DNA from: Cladocopium goreaui
Taxonomy: Eukaryota > Sar > Dinophyceae > Suessiales > Symbiodiniaceae
Direction of reading: 5' to 3'
NCBI GenBank assembly: GCA_947184155.2
Contig: CAMXCT020000313.1
Coordinates: forward strand, 79,972 to 143,971
DNA: 64,000 nt
This document shows, in pieces, positions 22,623 to 33,671 of this stretch. The translations under genes and the position numbers were made by a program. Within the stretch, counting starts at the first letter, position 1. Each line of letters starts with the position of its first letter. Under the pieces are notes generated by a model. It had not been told where the DNA came from, searched no databases, and saw only the letters and a list, made by a program, of their open reading frames with translations.

Positions 22623-22675
22623 TTTGGGAATCCGGATTTTGGCGGCTCCGACCTGCTCCGGGACCTTTACTCTGG
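22623..22675 (-). CDS. Putative exon E24 (53 nt)
   Basis: Acceptor GTCTTCAG|CC. Reads RVKVPEQVGAAKIRIPK up to CCAAAG|GTTCCC. The intron's first bases are already the minisatellite unit. Another frame (QSKGPGAGRSRQNPDSQ) is open. Confidence 0.45.
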
Positions 22676-22689
22676 CTGAAGACCCCAAG

Positions 22690-23190
22690 CTTACGGTGTT
22701 TGGGGAAAAGTGCAAAAACTGGGTGTTATATCATAGAAATTAAAAAAGGGTCACAACTGGCAGTTGTGTGTGTTTTTTTTACAAACCTCTTATCATCTTG
22801 TTATCATCATGTGTGGTGAGGGTCTTGATGGGTCTTGTGAGGTCGTTCTAATTTCCCCAGAAAGACACCAGAAGTACCACGGTACATCAGCCCCTCAAAA
22901 ATGAAGAGATCTTTGGTTGTAAGAAACATGGGGATTGGAATCACAAGGATGGGAGACGTGTGGTAACACATATCATCCAACAGCTGGGAAGGACATGCGA
23001 CTTCTGATGGGATGGTTTTGACCAGCTTTGGGGAAGTGAACGGAGACAAGAAACATCAAGAAGCATAGTGTATTAATATGTTCATGTTTTACTAATCTAT
23101 TCATATTATATCATTGATTATTAATTATATGAATTAATTCTATTAGTTTTTATATTAATTCTATAGCAGTTTGAATGGGACAAAATGATG
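22690..23190. other. No gene seen
   Basis: AT-rich, especially 23060-23160. Nothing recognisable. Confidence 0.4.
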
Positions 23191-23194
23191 ATAC

Positions 23195-23251
23195 AGCACG
23201 GGATGCTTTTTCGTGGTGGTGTATCCCAATGCGCTCAAGTTCCGTCAGGGA
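23195..23251 (-). CDS. Putative exon E25 (57 nt)
   Basis: Acceptor GCTTAG|TCC, donor GTGCT|GTATCA. Reads SLTELERIGIHHHEKASRA. Phase 0 both ends. Not joined to neighbours. Confidence 0.45.
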
Positions 23252-23554
23252 CTAAGCTCATGAAGTGGAGAATTTGGAGAAAATATTTGGACGAGTTTTT
23301 TGTAGCACCGCTTTGTTCGATTTTCTTCCTGAAGACCTATCTAGTTACCAAAAAGGCAATCCTTCTACCATACAGTTTTTTCTCATTCTCTGGCTGTCCT
23401 CATGACAGCACCGCTGTCAAAGGTTTCAATGGTTTACCCTCGAGTAAATCCAACCTGGCAATCGTTTGTAGCTGATGTTAGGAGGACTCTGGATTTTACA
23501 GCCATGTGCAAAAAAACCCACCATCATGTGGCCTGCATTCTATTCTCTAAACAC

Positions 23555-23613
23555 TGAGATCTTCCTGCTTGATATAGTCCATATGTGTCAATATCCTGTT
23601 TCGAAACGGCTGC
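23555..23613 (-). CDS. Putative exon E26 (59 nt)
   Basis: Acceptor TGCGCAG|GCAG and donor CTCA|GTGTTT. In the phase set by E27 it reads QPFRNRILTHMDYIKQEDL. An alternative frame is AVSKQDIDTYGLYQAGR. Confidence 0.45.
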
Positions 23614-23699
23614 CTGCGCAATCACGTGATGTGCCACATCCACAATTCTTAGGGGGATTCATGGGAGTTCATGGCTGCCATAAGTGACTGAGAAAACCA

Positions 23700-24480
23700 G
23701 CGGGATGGATAGTTTTGGCTGTAAGACCTATTTGTTTGCTATAAATGGGGGGGGGGTATTCAGCTAACTAGCTAAACATATCTAAACATGTTTTTTCTGT
23801 CCAGTATCTAAGGTTAGCCCTGTACACACCTTGTGTTTAGAGAGCCAACAACCCAAGAAAAGATGCAAACAACGTGAACCGTTTACCACTGTTTTGGATT
23901 TGGATCTGGCATTTCTTTTGTTGTGGGGGTTACTATTTTAGCTATGAACGGGGTATAAACTAGCCATACTGCTAACTAAGTACTAATCTTTTGCAGGGTA
24001 TGTATGGGTGATCAGCGGGGTCAACATTGATTTCGCCCAATGGAATTCTTTCTCGTTATTGTGGATGCTCGACCAAGAAACATGGAGATGTTTCACAAAA
24101 TGCAACAGCACATGGTGAGTTGCTCCATTTCTTCGTAGGTCAAGTCCCTCCATTTCTTCTGGCAACATCAAATTCCAACATTTCTTCGTTGCTGAAATTT
24201 TATCACCATCCTAATAAATCCCTCAATAGATCTCAATAGCCTCCATCCGAGATCAATAATCCAACCAATCAAGCAGCTAACTCCCAACTTTCAAAACCAA
24301 CCAAGCTGATGTTGGGTATAACTTAAGAATTGCCAAGGTGTTTGCCCCGTTCTACTGGTTGGTTAGTAAAGATTCCTGTTAGCTAAGTATGGGTTGTGTA
24401 TTGGTTATGTCATAATCCCCACCCAATAGGACAGGTATTATTGGGTAATACCAGCCAAATTAATACCTCATCAACACTTA
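23700..24480. other. No gene seen
   Basis: Intron-like. Contains a G9 run near 23748 and scattered AATCCCTCAATAG words. Frames around 24050-24160 lack splice borders. Confidence 0.35.
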
Positions 24481-24483
24481 GGT

Positions 24484-24652
24484 TACCCTCCGGTAAGTTA
24501 ACATAGCTATGGGAAATGGCCCAATGAAGAGTTGAATGATATGCCCAAATCATGTACTATCATGTAATATGTCCGTGATTTTCCACAGTATCATCAGTAT
24601 CCCAGGTCCCTGCCATAGCTGCCATAGCTATGATAAAATACCAGAGGTTATC
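24484..24652. mobile_element. MITE-A copy with internal insertion
   Basis: Ends CCCTCCGGTAAGTTAACA and AAAATACCAGAGGTTA. The middle is longer (169 bp) and unlike other copies. Confidence 0.6.
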
Positions 24653-24850
24653 ATTTGAATGGGTCACATCCATGCAACATCCAACGTAAAAATGATGCCC
24701 AGTCGTCACAATGGCCATTGGTGTTTCAAAAAATGGAGTGGATACCCAGTACCATGGGCTGAAAAAAACTGAAATGGTCTAATGACTTGGATGATTTCCG
24801 GGGTACCCCTGATTGATGGAAACCTCCATATTGATGGCTCAACATGTCAC

Positions 24851-24939
24851 CCTTCAGGCGGCTTCACAATTTCCAAGCTGCAGTCACCCAGCCATTGCTG
24901 TCTGGCGCTTTCGAAGCGCTGCTGCCCCGCCACCAGGGC
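24851..24939 (-). CDS. Putative exon E27 (89 nt)
   Basis: Acceptor GGGAAG|GCC, donor GAAGG|GTGACA. Reads ALVAGQQRFESARQQWLGDC, SLEIVKPPE. Phase 0 from E28, two bases to E26. Good Gln/Glu-rich coding composition. Confidence 0.6.
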
Positions 24940-25237
24940 CTTCCCACTATTTGCATCAACATTTTCACCAGGAAAAAATTGACTTCATTGGATTTCATGA
25001 AGATGACTGAGAACATGTTGATTTTTCGAATCTCATCAGAATACATCAACATGACATAACATGACTTTGTATCAAAATGACTCCACTCGGGGGAACGGTG
25101 TCTTGACTTACCCATGTCTCATGGCAAAATGCCAGACTCCACCCCATGGACTAACCCGGCTCAATCCCTGCTCACTAAAACAGAACAAATAGATACAAAT
25201 ATTCAAATAGTTCAACCTATTATAGTATATATATATA

Positions 25238-25347
25238 CTGGTTGGTGGTATACCTACCCCTCTGAAAAAATGATGGAGTTCGTCAGTTGGGATGATGACA
25301 TTCCCAATATATGGAAAAATTAAAAAATGTTCCAAACCACCAACCAG
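25238..25347. mobile_element. MITE-B copy
   Basis: Full inverted ends, here with GGTGGTATACCTACCCC in place of GGTTTCAACC. Followed immediately by a 38-bp copy of exon E19's donor region. Confidence 0.85.
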
Positions 25348-25386
25348 TAATGATCCTTTGCTGACCTGCTCAGCCCCACAGTTTCC
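25348..25386. repeat. Copy of the E19 exon-intron border
   Basis: TAATGATCCTTTGCTGACCT and the next ~18 bp match 15217-15255 with two or three differences. Confidence 0.75.
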
Positions 25387-25722
25387 ATATATGATGGAAA
25401 ATAAAAGTAATGTTTGAAACCACTTATATATATATTATATTATAATCATCAAAGCAAACTGGCAACTTTTGGGGCTTTTGGGGCCAAGTTCGGGGAGCTG
25501 TTGAGTTGTGCTGTTGGACGTCAAGGCCGTCTGATGAAGCCCCGAAATGAACTTCTTAGGCTTTCCGGGGAGAGATAGCCTAACATATATATATATATAT
25601 CTCATGTGTATTTACAACTATATCATGTATATATAATGTGTATCTATATATATATATATTTACACCTTTATTATATATAAATATATATATGATAGTTGTG
25701 TTTGTGTATTCTTATTCTTTAC

Positions 25723-25831
25723 GTCATATTTGACAGAAAAAATGGACGGCGCCCGGGGCCTCGCCACAGGTGCCACCGGCAGTTGCTGCGACCTTTTGAC
25801 TCGCAGACTCTTCGGCTCGTGGATCACGCAC
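25723..25831 (-). CDS. Putative exon E28 (109 nt)
   Basis: Acceptor TATTTGAG|GTG and donor ATGAC|GTAAAG. With one base completing a codon it reads CVIHEPKSLRVKRSQQLPVA, PVARPRAPSIFSVKYD. Length (1+108) fits the neighbours. A second frame (VRDPRAEESASQKVAA) is also open. Confidence 0.5.
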
Positions 25832-25869
25832 CTCAAATAGCCCAAAGGCTGCCCGATTCACGGATTTTT

Positions 25870-26230
25870 CCATCGAAACCAGGGGGTTCTTCCTTCATAA
25901 TCTTCATATATTCAATGTTTAAGCTGTAAGTTCTCCTTTCAAGGAATTCTATAAAGTCGGCTTGGAAGGGGTGGAATGGCTGAAAACAAAAAAACAGCAT
26001 TTCAATTTCACGTGAAATATGGGGATATGTAGGTGGACATGCCATACATTCATCCACATCCAATACGTTCGCTATATCTGCTAACCTGTTGACAGTTCTT
26101 CCGTTAACAACGATCCTTTCAGTAAAACCATTGGGTCCCCCATGTTACCTCTAGTGGATATGGCCTGCCAACCACAGGATTCCCCAGCCATCGAAATGAC
26201 ACCACCTTGAGCGACAACTCTAACAGGTAC
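25870..26230. other. No gene seen
   Basis: Intron-like between E28 and the TATG array. Confidence 0.35.
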
Positions 26231-26254
26231 CATATTTAATCTTGGAGGACTTTA

Positions 26255-26805
26255 TACAAAATGTATGTATGTATGTATGTCTGTCTGTCTGTCTGTATGT
26301 ATGTATGTATGTATGTATGTGTGTATGTGTGTATGTGTGTATGTGTGTATGTGTGTATGCGTGTATGCGTGTATGCGTGTATGCGTGTATGCGTGTATGC
26401 GTGTATGTGTGTGTCTGTGTGTCTGTGTGTCTGTGTGTCTGTGTGTATGTGTGTATGTGTGTGTATGTATGTCTGTATGTATGTATCTATCTATCTATCT
26501 ATGTATCTATGTATCTATGTATGTATCTATGTGTGTATGTATCTATGTATCTATGTATCTATGTATCTATATATCTATGTACGTACGTACGTACGTACGT
26601 ATGTATGTATGTATGTATGTATCTATGTATCTATCTATCTATCTATCTATGTATGTATCTATGTATGTATCTATCTATCCATCTATCTATGTATCTATGT
26701 ATCTATGCATTTTTTTGTATCTATGTATCTATGTATCCATCTATCGATGTATCTATGTATCTATGCATTTTTTGTATCTATGCATCCATCTATCTATGTA
26801 TATTA
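26255..26805. repeat. TATG/TGTA tetranucleotide microsatellite
   Basis: (TATG)n with TGTG, CGTG, TCTA and ACGT variants for 550 bp. Open Cys/Val/Tyr-rich frames are an artefact of the repeat. Confidence 0.95.
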
Positions 26806-26889
26806 CATAATTACATACCACAAAAATAGAAAAATAATTATATATATATAAACAACATAGAAGATGCAAAATTGGTGGTGTAAAAAAGA

Positions 26890-28135
26890 CAAACCAAATA
26901 GAAGATTGTCCTTGTCGCAAAGGGTCCTCTAAGAGCCTTTGTCGAGGGTTATTTAGTGTCCATGTTTATCAATTTTTAGGTTTTAACTCACACACCTTCT
27001 GATATGCCAGGGCACTGAAACGCTGGTATTTGCAGTGTTTTCACATTTCCAGATCGAATAGAAGATATTAGAAAAAATCAAATCCGCAAAGAGGTCCTCC
27101 CCGGGAGGAGGACCATCTGCGACGGGTCCTTTTTTGGACTTCTTCTGAAAAAAACGCAAGAAACATCGTTTCTTTTTGGCTTTTTTTTGGGTGTGATGTT
27201 GGTCACAAACCAGGTTGAAAAAAACCAATCAAATAGATGATATTGGTGTACAAACTGACCGACCAAATAGAAGATATTCAATAATTAATTGAAAGTTAAT
27301 TCCGGTGAATATCTTCCATTTGGTTGGTTTTTTGAAACCCTGGTTTTTGACCAACATCACCTCCCCAGGCCCAGGCACCAAAAAAACTCAAGGATTTGCT
27401 CGATGTTTGGCAAACAAAGTCGAAAAAACCAGTCCATTTCAGGTGCCCTCCCCTTTCTTTGCGACTCAGACTTACCTGTTCTCTCTGTCACTCACAAACG
27501 TCCTCCTACCGCCTACCTGCTGCGACCTACCTACCACCATCTCTCTCTTCCGCCACCTACCTGCCACTACCTCTACCTACCACTACCCACCTGCAACTAC
27601 CTGCCACATCCTCCCACTACCTTACCTGCCAATTTCTTCCACTCTCTACCTGCCACTACCTGCCAGTCTCTGCCTGCCACTGCACTACCTGCCACTACCT
27701 GCCGCTACCTGCCATTGCCTGCCACTATCTGTTACTACTTGACTACCAGCTACTACGTCTAATTGATATGTGCTATTCGATCGTGAAAATGTGAAAACAC
27801 TCTAAATATCAGTCTTCCAGAGCCTTGGCATATCAGACCAGGATACCAAATAGCCCTGAAAATAACATTTTCTATGTTGTTTTGGCTGCGGATAACACCC
27901 CGACCGGACAAATAGAAGATCAAATCAAATAGAAGATGGGGGTCAAAAATTACCGATCACATAGAAGTCACCAAAAGTGGATCCGCAGCAAGGTCCTCCA
28001 AATGGGCTCCAAAATCCTTTCCGACCCTGGTTTTGGTACTATTTTGACATAGTATCTTCTATTTGATTCTTGAAAAAACGGCTTTCAAAAAACCAACCAC
28101 ATAGTATATGGGGTATAAAAATGGTAGCTTAATAT
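26890..28135. repeat. Region with repeated CAAATAGAAGAT words
   Basis: The word (A/C)AAATAGAAGAT or its reverse occurs about ten times (26896, 27054, 27265, 27306, 27908, 27921, 28050 among them), often beside GGGTCCTCC-type blocks. Suggests nested, decayed inverted-repeat elements. Confidence 0.5.
27500..27745. repeat. CTACCTGCCACTAC minisatellite
   Basis: Variable units of CTACCTGCCACTACC across about 240 bp, inserted in the CAAATAGAAGAT region. Confidence 0.9.
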
Positions 28136-28147
28136 CTTATATTTTTG

Positions 28148-28245
28148 AGGTATGTATGTATGTATCTATGTATCTATGTATCTATGTATCTATGTATCGT
28201 ATTGTATTCTATTCTATTGTATTGTACTGTATTGTTTGCATACAT
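28148..28245. repeat. TATG/TCTA and TATTG repeats
   Basis: Short (TCTATGTA)n followed by TATTGTATTG words. Confidence 0.85.
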
Positions 28246-28379
28246 AATTATATTATATATTTCATTATATTGTATTCTACTTAAAGAGACAACTATTCCA
28301 CTTCAATCATCCCCATGATCTCCGATTTTGTCGCTCCCTTGAATCCGCGGCACTGCCAGCCCTGCAAGTGGCCATCTAC

Positions 28380-28477
28380 CGCCCAAGGTCACCACCGCTA
28401 CAGCAGCAAGCGCAAGGCAAGCCACAGGCGGCCGGGGCCGCCGTGGTAAGCGAGGGCAGTCCATGGCAAAATCGGCC
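28380..28477 (-). CDS. Possible exon E28b (98 nt)
   Basis: GC-rich island. Acceptor TTTGAG|GGC and donor GGGCG|GTAGAT bound an open frame beginning GRFCHGLPSLTTAAPAACGL. It fits the phase between E29 and E28. Cys/Ala-rich reading and open frames on the other strand make it weak. Confidence 0.35.
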
Positions 28478-28559
28478 CTCAAAAATTCAGCAGCTGAGCC
28501 AGACAGCGAGGTGAGGATTTTTGTCGAATGCACGGCAGGTGGGTTGGAGGAATTGAAAA

Positions 28560-29220
28560 ACACTGGGACTACAAATTGAAAACTGAATTCTTAGATTCTT
28601 AGGTTTGTCTAAACCTGCACCAACTAGAAGCCAACATCGAATCTGATCAAAATCCGTCTGAGTTAAAGATTCACCAAGCGATTTGGGTTCACTCTGGTTA
28701 GCTCCTGAAATTCAGCGGCTGGAACTTGAAACATCTTGAAACATTGCTTCCAAAGGATATTGTTTTGCTGATTCATGGACTCGGTGATTTTTATTGATTT
28801 TTGGGGTTCCATCTTGAGTTAGTTTAAGGGGTGTCCAGTCGGCCAGGCCTGTAGTGTTGGCAAATCACTTGGTTTTTGATAGAGAACATTATTTGTAACA
28901 TATTTTTAGAAATGCTTATCAAAAGATATTCTCGTTGCCGGTATAGACTCTCAGAGGGATAGAGGCTACACGTTGGGTGACCCACATCCATTGATCACAG
29001 CACAGGTACACCACACTCCCAGATGGCTGTTTAGCCCCATGGCGATATCTACGTTTAACCAACGGCAACATCAAGCAAATCAGAGAAATTCACATGGTTG
29101 AACTTGGTTATATATATATATAGAATTTCTGTGAGATAGTTATATATATATATATATAGAGTCAACCAAAATTGATCTATAAAATCCCCAAATCCCATAA
29201 AAATCATTGGGATTTTTACT
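28560..29220. other. No gene seen
   Basis: AT-rich, with TATATA runs at 29108-29160. No exon supported. Confidence 0.4.
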
Positions 29221-29223
29221 CAC

Positions 29224-29328
29224 CCAAAATTCTATGGCCGCCCGCATTACGAACTGAAAAATCCATCCTCCGAGAGTCCCATCTTTTTTGGACCAGGTCC
29301 CCAGGTGTCGCTGGTCACCATTCGTCAC
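29224..29328 (-). CDS. Putative exon E29 (105 nt)
   Basis: Acceptor GACACAG|GTG and perfect donor TTTTGG|GTGAGT. 35 codons: VTNGDQRHLGTWSKKDGTLG, GWIFQFVMRAAIEFW. The second half is aromatic and hydrophobic. Phase 0 both ends. Confidence 0.6.
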
Positions 29329-29397
29329 CTGTGTCCCCATGCGGAACAGTGGAAACATGTGGAAACACAGGATGTGACACGGATGATATTCCCATAT

Positions 29398-29475
29398 ATT
29401 CCCTGCATATTTCCTATGGTCTCCTATGGTTTCCTATGGTTTCCTATGGTTTCCTATGGTTTCCTATGGTTTCCT
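29398..29475. repeat. 11-bp tandem repeat TCCTATGGTTT
   Basis: About seven near-identical units. Confidence 0.9.
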
Positions 29476-29507
29476 CCCTCAGTATCTTTTTTTTTTGTGA
29501 TCAATAC

Positions 29508-29547
29508 TCTTGGTTCTCGGCGATAGCGGAGCTCCATTGGAGCCTTT
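29508..29547 (-). CDS. Putative exon E29b (40 nt)
   Basis: Acceptor AGATCAG|A, donor AAGA|GTATTG. Reads KAPMELRYRREPR. Its 1+39 bases bridge E30 (two left over) and E29 (phase 0) exactly. Confidence 0.5.
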
Positions 29548-29639
29548 CTGATCTTTGTGGTTATCCAAATGGGACAAGTGAAGTAACTACTTCGCCTCTT
29601 CCGGCGAGAGTTAGGCACACAGCCACACAGCAGTCCCTG

Positions 29640-30170
29640 TTGTGAAAACAGCTGTTCAAATCAACTCAAGACCATGGGCAGTAATGATATGGGGTCAAAG
29701 CCCGTGGGTTATCGGTCCTATCCAATTTCGGAGGTGACCATCCCAGCAACCAAAAAAATGTGGCTGTGAGTCTACATCATCCCAAATCTTGGTATGGTCA
29801 ATGTAGATTAATATATCATTAATATTGGTATGGTATTAACTGATCATATACCCAAGAAATTCTAAAGCCAAGTGGGCATGGTTCATGGCAGTGAGTCTAC
29901 CTCAAAAACACATGGCATTCTTTCGCTCGATACCGGACTCACCCCTGAGACATTCCCTGAGACGACTGAGTGACAAAGCCAAAGTGGTACATGATCATAG
30001 TAGATTTACAGCCTTGAAAACATCATGGACACGTTTTACAGATTACAGGAGCTAAGATTGGACCAGGTTTTTGCTTTGAAATTCTAATTTCCATATATTT
30101 CCATGGTGACCTTTTTATGGCCTTTAAGCGAACTTTCGACAGGGCCCAGCTCTCCATGTCATCAACGGCG
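29640..30170. other. No gene seen
   Basis: Intron-like sequence between E30 and E29b. No repeat family identified. Confidence 0.35.
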
Positions 30171-30174
30171 TCGC

Positions 30175-30251
30175 CTGTTCCAAGGAAAACGCTGGTTGTC
30201 GCGCCACCAGGGCTTCGTGGCACCGCTCCTTTGGGTAGCCTCCAACACCTC
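30175..30251 (-). CDS. Putative exon E30 (77 nt)
   Basis: Acceptor TTCCTCAG|GAG, GC donor AACAG|GCGACG. Reads EVLEATQRSGATKPWWRDNQ, RFPWN. A second frame (GAVPRSPGGATTSVFLGTGD) is also open. Phase with E29b favours the first. Confidence 0.5.
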
Positions 30252-30299
30252 CTGAGGAAATCCATGGAAATCCCATGGATCCATGATTGGGCTTCTATA

Positions 30300-31540
30300 C
30301 ATATATGATCATATATGTCTTATATATGCTTATATTATATTTTTTTTGGGGTAAATGTATATAGTATATACTATATATATACTATATATATAGTGTGTAT
30401 GTATATGAAGTATCATGATAATGATAATACCCAGAAACAATAGTAACAATCAAGATGAATGAAATCACTCACTCTGTGAAAGGTGTAAATGGTATCACCT
30501 ATAACAGTTTTGTTTCGATGGTTTCGAACATGTAAATAATTGTAAATATGTTTTGTTTTTGGATCTGGATCTGTGTGTTCAAGTTGGTCTAGAAATCGAT
30601 TCATGGTGTGGTAAATTGCGAATCCACCAACGGTGATGGACAAAAGGGAATCAGTACTGATGATCCGCAGGGCTTCTGCTTGGGGTTCTGCTTAAAAAAA
30701 CAGAGAACAAAAACGGGGATAGTATTAATCTGGGCAAATGATCTTAATCAGAAGACATAATCAGATCATTTTTTAGATCCAGAAGTGCTTGAAATGGGTT
30801 GATTCACCCCTTGGGTCTCATCCGATGACCGAATCATGAAACGAAACAAAACAAAGAACGAAAGAAGTCCCTAGCAAAAGCCTCCTCTATCTCAGAGTTT
30901 TCAATCATTTTCATAGTTTGTTCATCGTTTCTGACATTTTTTGGCCGACCTGCCCCCCCCGGCTTTCCGAAGATCCCCAGAGCCACAGACTTGCTGCGTG
31001 CCCAATTTTCTTGGCCAATCCTACCATCCTTTTTTAAACTGGTTCATGAATATTCCCATGGCAACCGATTTCCCATCCAAGCTTTGACCACGACCATCCC
31101 TTTGCAATGATCCGTCCACTTCTTACCCATTGATATTGGTATACATCTTCCATCTTTGTTGGTAAAATTCACCCTTGTTGCCATTATTATCCATCAAATT
31201 ACTCCGCCAAAGATAAATTGCCCTGTACCCGACCCAAAATAAACAATTCCAGTCTTAAAGCATTTTTGCCCGATTACAAAATAAATGTCCAGAATTAGAG
31301 GTTGAAACATGTTGCGAAGACCATATGCAGTCTAAAATATGTGTCTGAAAATTGCGTATTGGCAGCCAGTGGATTTGCTTTTGTTCCCACCAGCTTCAGA
31401 CAATTCCATAATTACTACCCTCGTTGGGCCTAAAATATAAATATCATAAATATCATACATGGGAAATTGGATGAAACTGGTATACCATAGTTCCACCATA
31501 TTCGTTCCTTTATTGGGATGTCCACGGATGAAACTGGGTC
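30300..31540. other. Intron-like, one unresolved island
   Basis: TA-rich at 30300-30410. A GC-rich patch at 30950-31010 has open minus frames (ARSKSVALGIFGKPGGAGR or LAKKIGHAASLWLWGSSE) but no clean pair of splice sites. Confidence 0.35.
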
Positions 31541-31544
31541 CAAC

Positions 31545-31587
31545 CAGGTCCAGGCCCCCGTTTTTTGACCCATTCGTCCTCTTTGTA
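31545..31587 (-). CDS. Putative exon E31b (43 nt)
   Basis: Acceptor CACCGCAG|T, donor ACCTG|GTTGGA. In the chain's phase it reads TKRTNGSKNGGLDL. Another frame gives YKEDEWVKKRGPGP. Confidence 0.45.
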
Positions 31588-31710
31588 CTGCGGTGACGGA
31601 TGCGATCTGAAAGCAACTCCTTTCCCTTGGCGGTGACTCCGGTGAATCGAGGATGAAACCACCACGGAACGATCCCAAAAAAGGATCGCGGCTTGGTGTC
31701 TTTTTGGGGA

Positions 31711-31821
31711 CTTGGTGGTTGAGCCACCTACGAAAAATGATGGAGTGAAAGTCAGTTGGGATGATGACATCCCCAATTGATATGGAAAGTCATAAAAGCC
31801 ATGTTCCAAACCACCAACCAG
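31711..31821. mobile_element. MITE-B copy
   Basis: Left end slightly eroded (CTTGGTGGTTGAGCC), right end AAACCACCAACCAG intact. GGGGACTTGGT occurs before and after it. Confidence 0.8.
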
Positions 31822-32216
31822 TTGGGGACTTGGTTGATTTCATTAAATGGGTTGGTTGATGTAGAACCTAGAACTACCTAGAACTTGTCACTCCTACGAA
31901 TCCATCGTGCTGTTCAACCTTGGATAAAATGAAGAGGTGATTCTGAGGCTCAAATGATCTTTGGTTGGACAGCCATCCTCAAAGACACTCAGCAATTCCT
32001 ACTTCCGGCTATTGTCACATGTCGTTCAGGAGCGCTCCTGAAATTTGACGTCCAAAGAAATTGCCCAAACGGCGAAACGACGTCGGGATATGGCACGATT
32101 TTTCTTGGATTTCACCCATTTGAACAAAAAAATCACGAGAAATTTCGACCGTGTCCACAAAAACCATGGGAAACGATTAGGGAAACTGAACCAAAACCGT
32201 TTTGGGATCCGAACAC

Positions 32217-32299
32217 TGCACTCTCTCGCTGACAAACCAACGCCGGGCTTCCCCACGAAGAAGCTTCAGGGCGTTCCAGTAGATCCGTAGCGCAGTGCG
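32217..32299 (-). CDS. Putative exon E31 (83 nt)
   Basis: Acceptor AACCGCAG|CGC, donor GTGCA|GTGTTC. Reads RTALRIYWNALKLLRGEARR, WFVSERV. Strong helical, basic sequence. Phase 0 from E32. Confidence 0.6.
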
Positions 32300-32351
32300 C
32301 TGCGGTTGGAAACCAAAGTCCCACAACATCCGTAGGGAACCTGGTTTCTAG

Positions 32352-32453
32352 CCCATAGGATCCATGGTGCTGGTATATATGCTAACATAAAGGGGGTATA
32401 TTGATGGGATCCATGGCACACCATATATAGCAGCACCATGGATCTGTCATGGG
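32352..32453. mobile_element. Palindromic element (family C)
   Basis: Arms CCCATAGGATCCATGGTGCTG and reverse. The core GCTAACATAAAGGGGGTATA recurs inverted in 53121-53212. Confidence 0.75.
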
Positions 32454-32704
32454 TAGGGTTGAATGCGCTTGGAAAACTATGGCACCCATGGAGATCCCCA
32501 AGTCCCATCACAGGTTTTGATGCACTTGGAGCATTGTGGAGCCATGTTTCACCATGTGGGAAAACCCATGAAAACCCCATAGGATTCGAATTTCTTTGGT
32601 TTCCACTTTCAGTGCACCGGTTTCCCCAAGATTTTGGTCCCCACCAAACCATGGATTCCATGGATCCAGAAATAGAAAAACCTCCCTGGCATGGAGTTGA
32701 CGTA

Positions 32705-32812
32705 TAGACTTGCCTACCCCGAAAAATGATGGAGTGAAAGTCAGTTGGGATGATTTTTCCATTCCCAAGATGATGGGAAAAATGTTCCAAAATGTTCCAA
32801 ACCATCAATCAG
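32705..32812. mobile_element. MITE-B copy, left end eroded
   Basis: Interior ATGATGGAGTGAAAGTCAGT and right end AAACCATCAATCAG. Followed by ATTTCATTAACC and a decamer array. Confidence 0.7.
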
Positions 32813-32815
32813 ATA

Positions 32816-32886
32816 TTTCATTAACCATCATTAACCATTACTAACCACTATTAACCACTATTAACCATTATTAACCACCAATCAGT
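32816..32886. repeat. TTAACCATTA/TTAACCACTA array (short)
   Basis: Six or seven units directly 3' of MITE-B. Confidence 0.85.
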
Positions 32887-32907
32887 ATAACATAAAGTAA
32901 CTTACAC

Positions 32908-32989
32908 GTGAAATCCCAATCTTTGGTGGCCAAGACCGGGCTGGGAAAAATCCACACCTGCATGCTCAGCACGAGCATGGGGAAAATTG
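32908..32989 (-). CDS. Putative exon E32 (82 nt)
   Basis: Acceptor AACTCAG|C, donor TTCAC|GTGTAA. In the chain's phase it reads NFPHARAEHAGVDFSQPGLG, HQRLGFH. A second frame, IFPMLVLSMQVWIFPSPVLA, would be membrane-like but breaks phase on both sides. Confidence 0.5.
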
Positions 32990-33059
32990 CTGAGTTCCAA
33001 CTTCAAGTGCGCCTTGAAAATCCTCAGTAATTCCAAGCCACCAACAGAAACCACCAGAT

Positions 33060-33540
33060 GTTTTGTATTGTTTTGTGGTCGCATTGGGTCTTAGATTCAG
33101 TTTTACTATTCTGTTTCGTTGGATATTATGATATTATAGATCCTCAGGGTGTCTCGCAAACGGAGACTAACCGCTTCTCTTCATCAAGGTTGATCCACAT
33201 ACCAAACCCGAGGGGTCGGTACCATCTACTGGATGGAAAATCCACTGCTTCCACTCCAAACAACTCCAAATGTTTTTTCAGCCCGGAGAACTTGTGGACC
33301 CATTCCTTTCTGGTGAGCCCCATGTGAGATGTGGGTCCAGCTCAACAAATAGGCCAAATAGGCCAAATAGGACTTAGATCCTTAGAGAATATATGACAGT
33401 GTCAATCATGGAGGTGACCTTTTTTGCCTCGCTGGGCTGTTTCCCAACAAGAAAAAACACCCCGTAAGTCGATGCCCGCAGTTTCACCATGTGTCACCAC
33501 CGAATTTTCGTCCTGCACCCCACAATTTCAACCGATACAC
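33060..33540. other. No gene seen
   Basis: Intron-like. AATAGGCC words near 33345-33370. Confidence 0.35.
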
Positions 33541-33543
33541 TGT

Positions 33544-33668
33544 CTGGTTGGTGGTTTCAACCAACCCCTCTGAAAAATGATGGAGTGAGTTCGTCAGTTG
33601 GGATGATTTTTCCATTCCCAATTAATATGGAAAGTCATACAATCAAGCCATGTTCCAGTCCCCACCAA
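33544..33668. mobile_element. MITE-B copy
   Basis: Left end CTGGTTGGTGGTTTC. The right end is altered (CCAGTCCCCACCAAGCA) and leads through ATATCTCATTAATC into the large decamer array. Confidence 0.75.
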
Positions 33669-33671
33669 GCA

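Noticed and set aside
20794-22819. Open frames up to about 625 codons on both strands
   Set aside because: They exist because the 13/14-bp repeat unit has no stop in five frames. Translation is pure repeat, with no start context and no composition beyond the unit.
26242-26851. Cys/Val/Tyr-rich frames of about 195 codons
   Set aside because: Direct translation of the TATG/TGTG microsatellite.
32908-32989. Transmembrane exon (IFPMLVLSMQVWIFPSPVLA)
   Set aside because: Attractive hydrophobic frame, but it breaks phase with both E33 and E31, while another open frame fits both.
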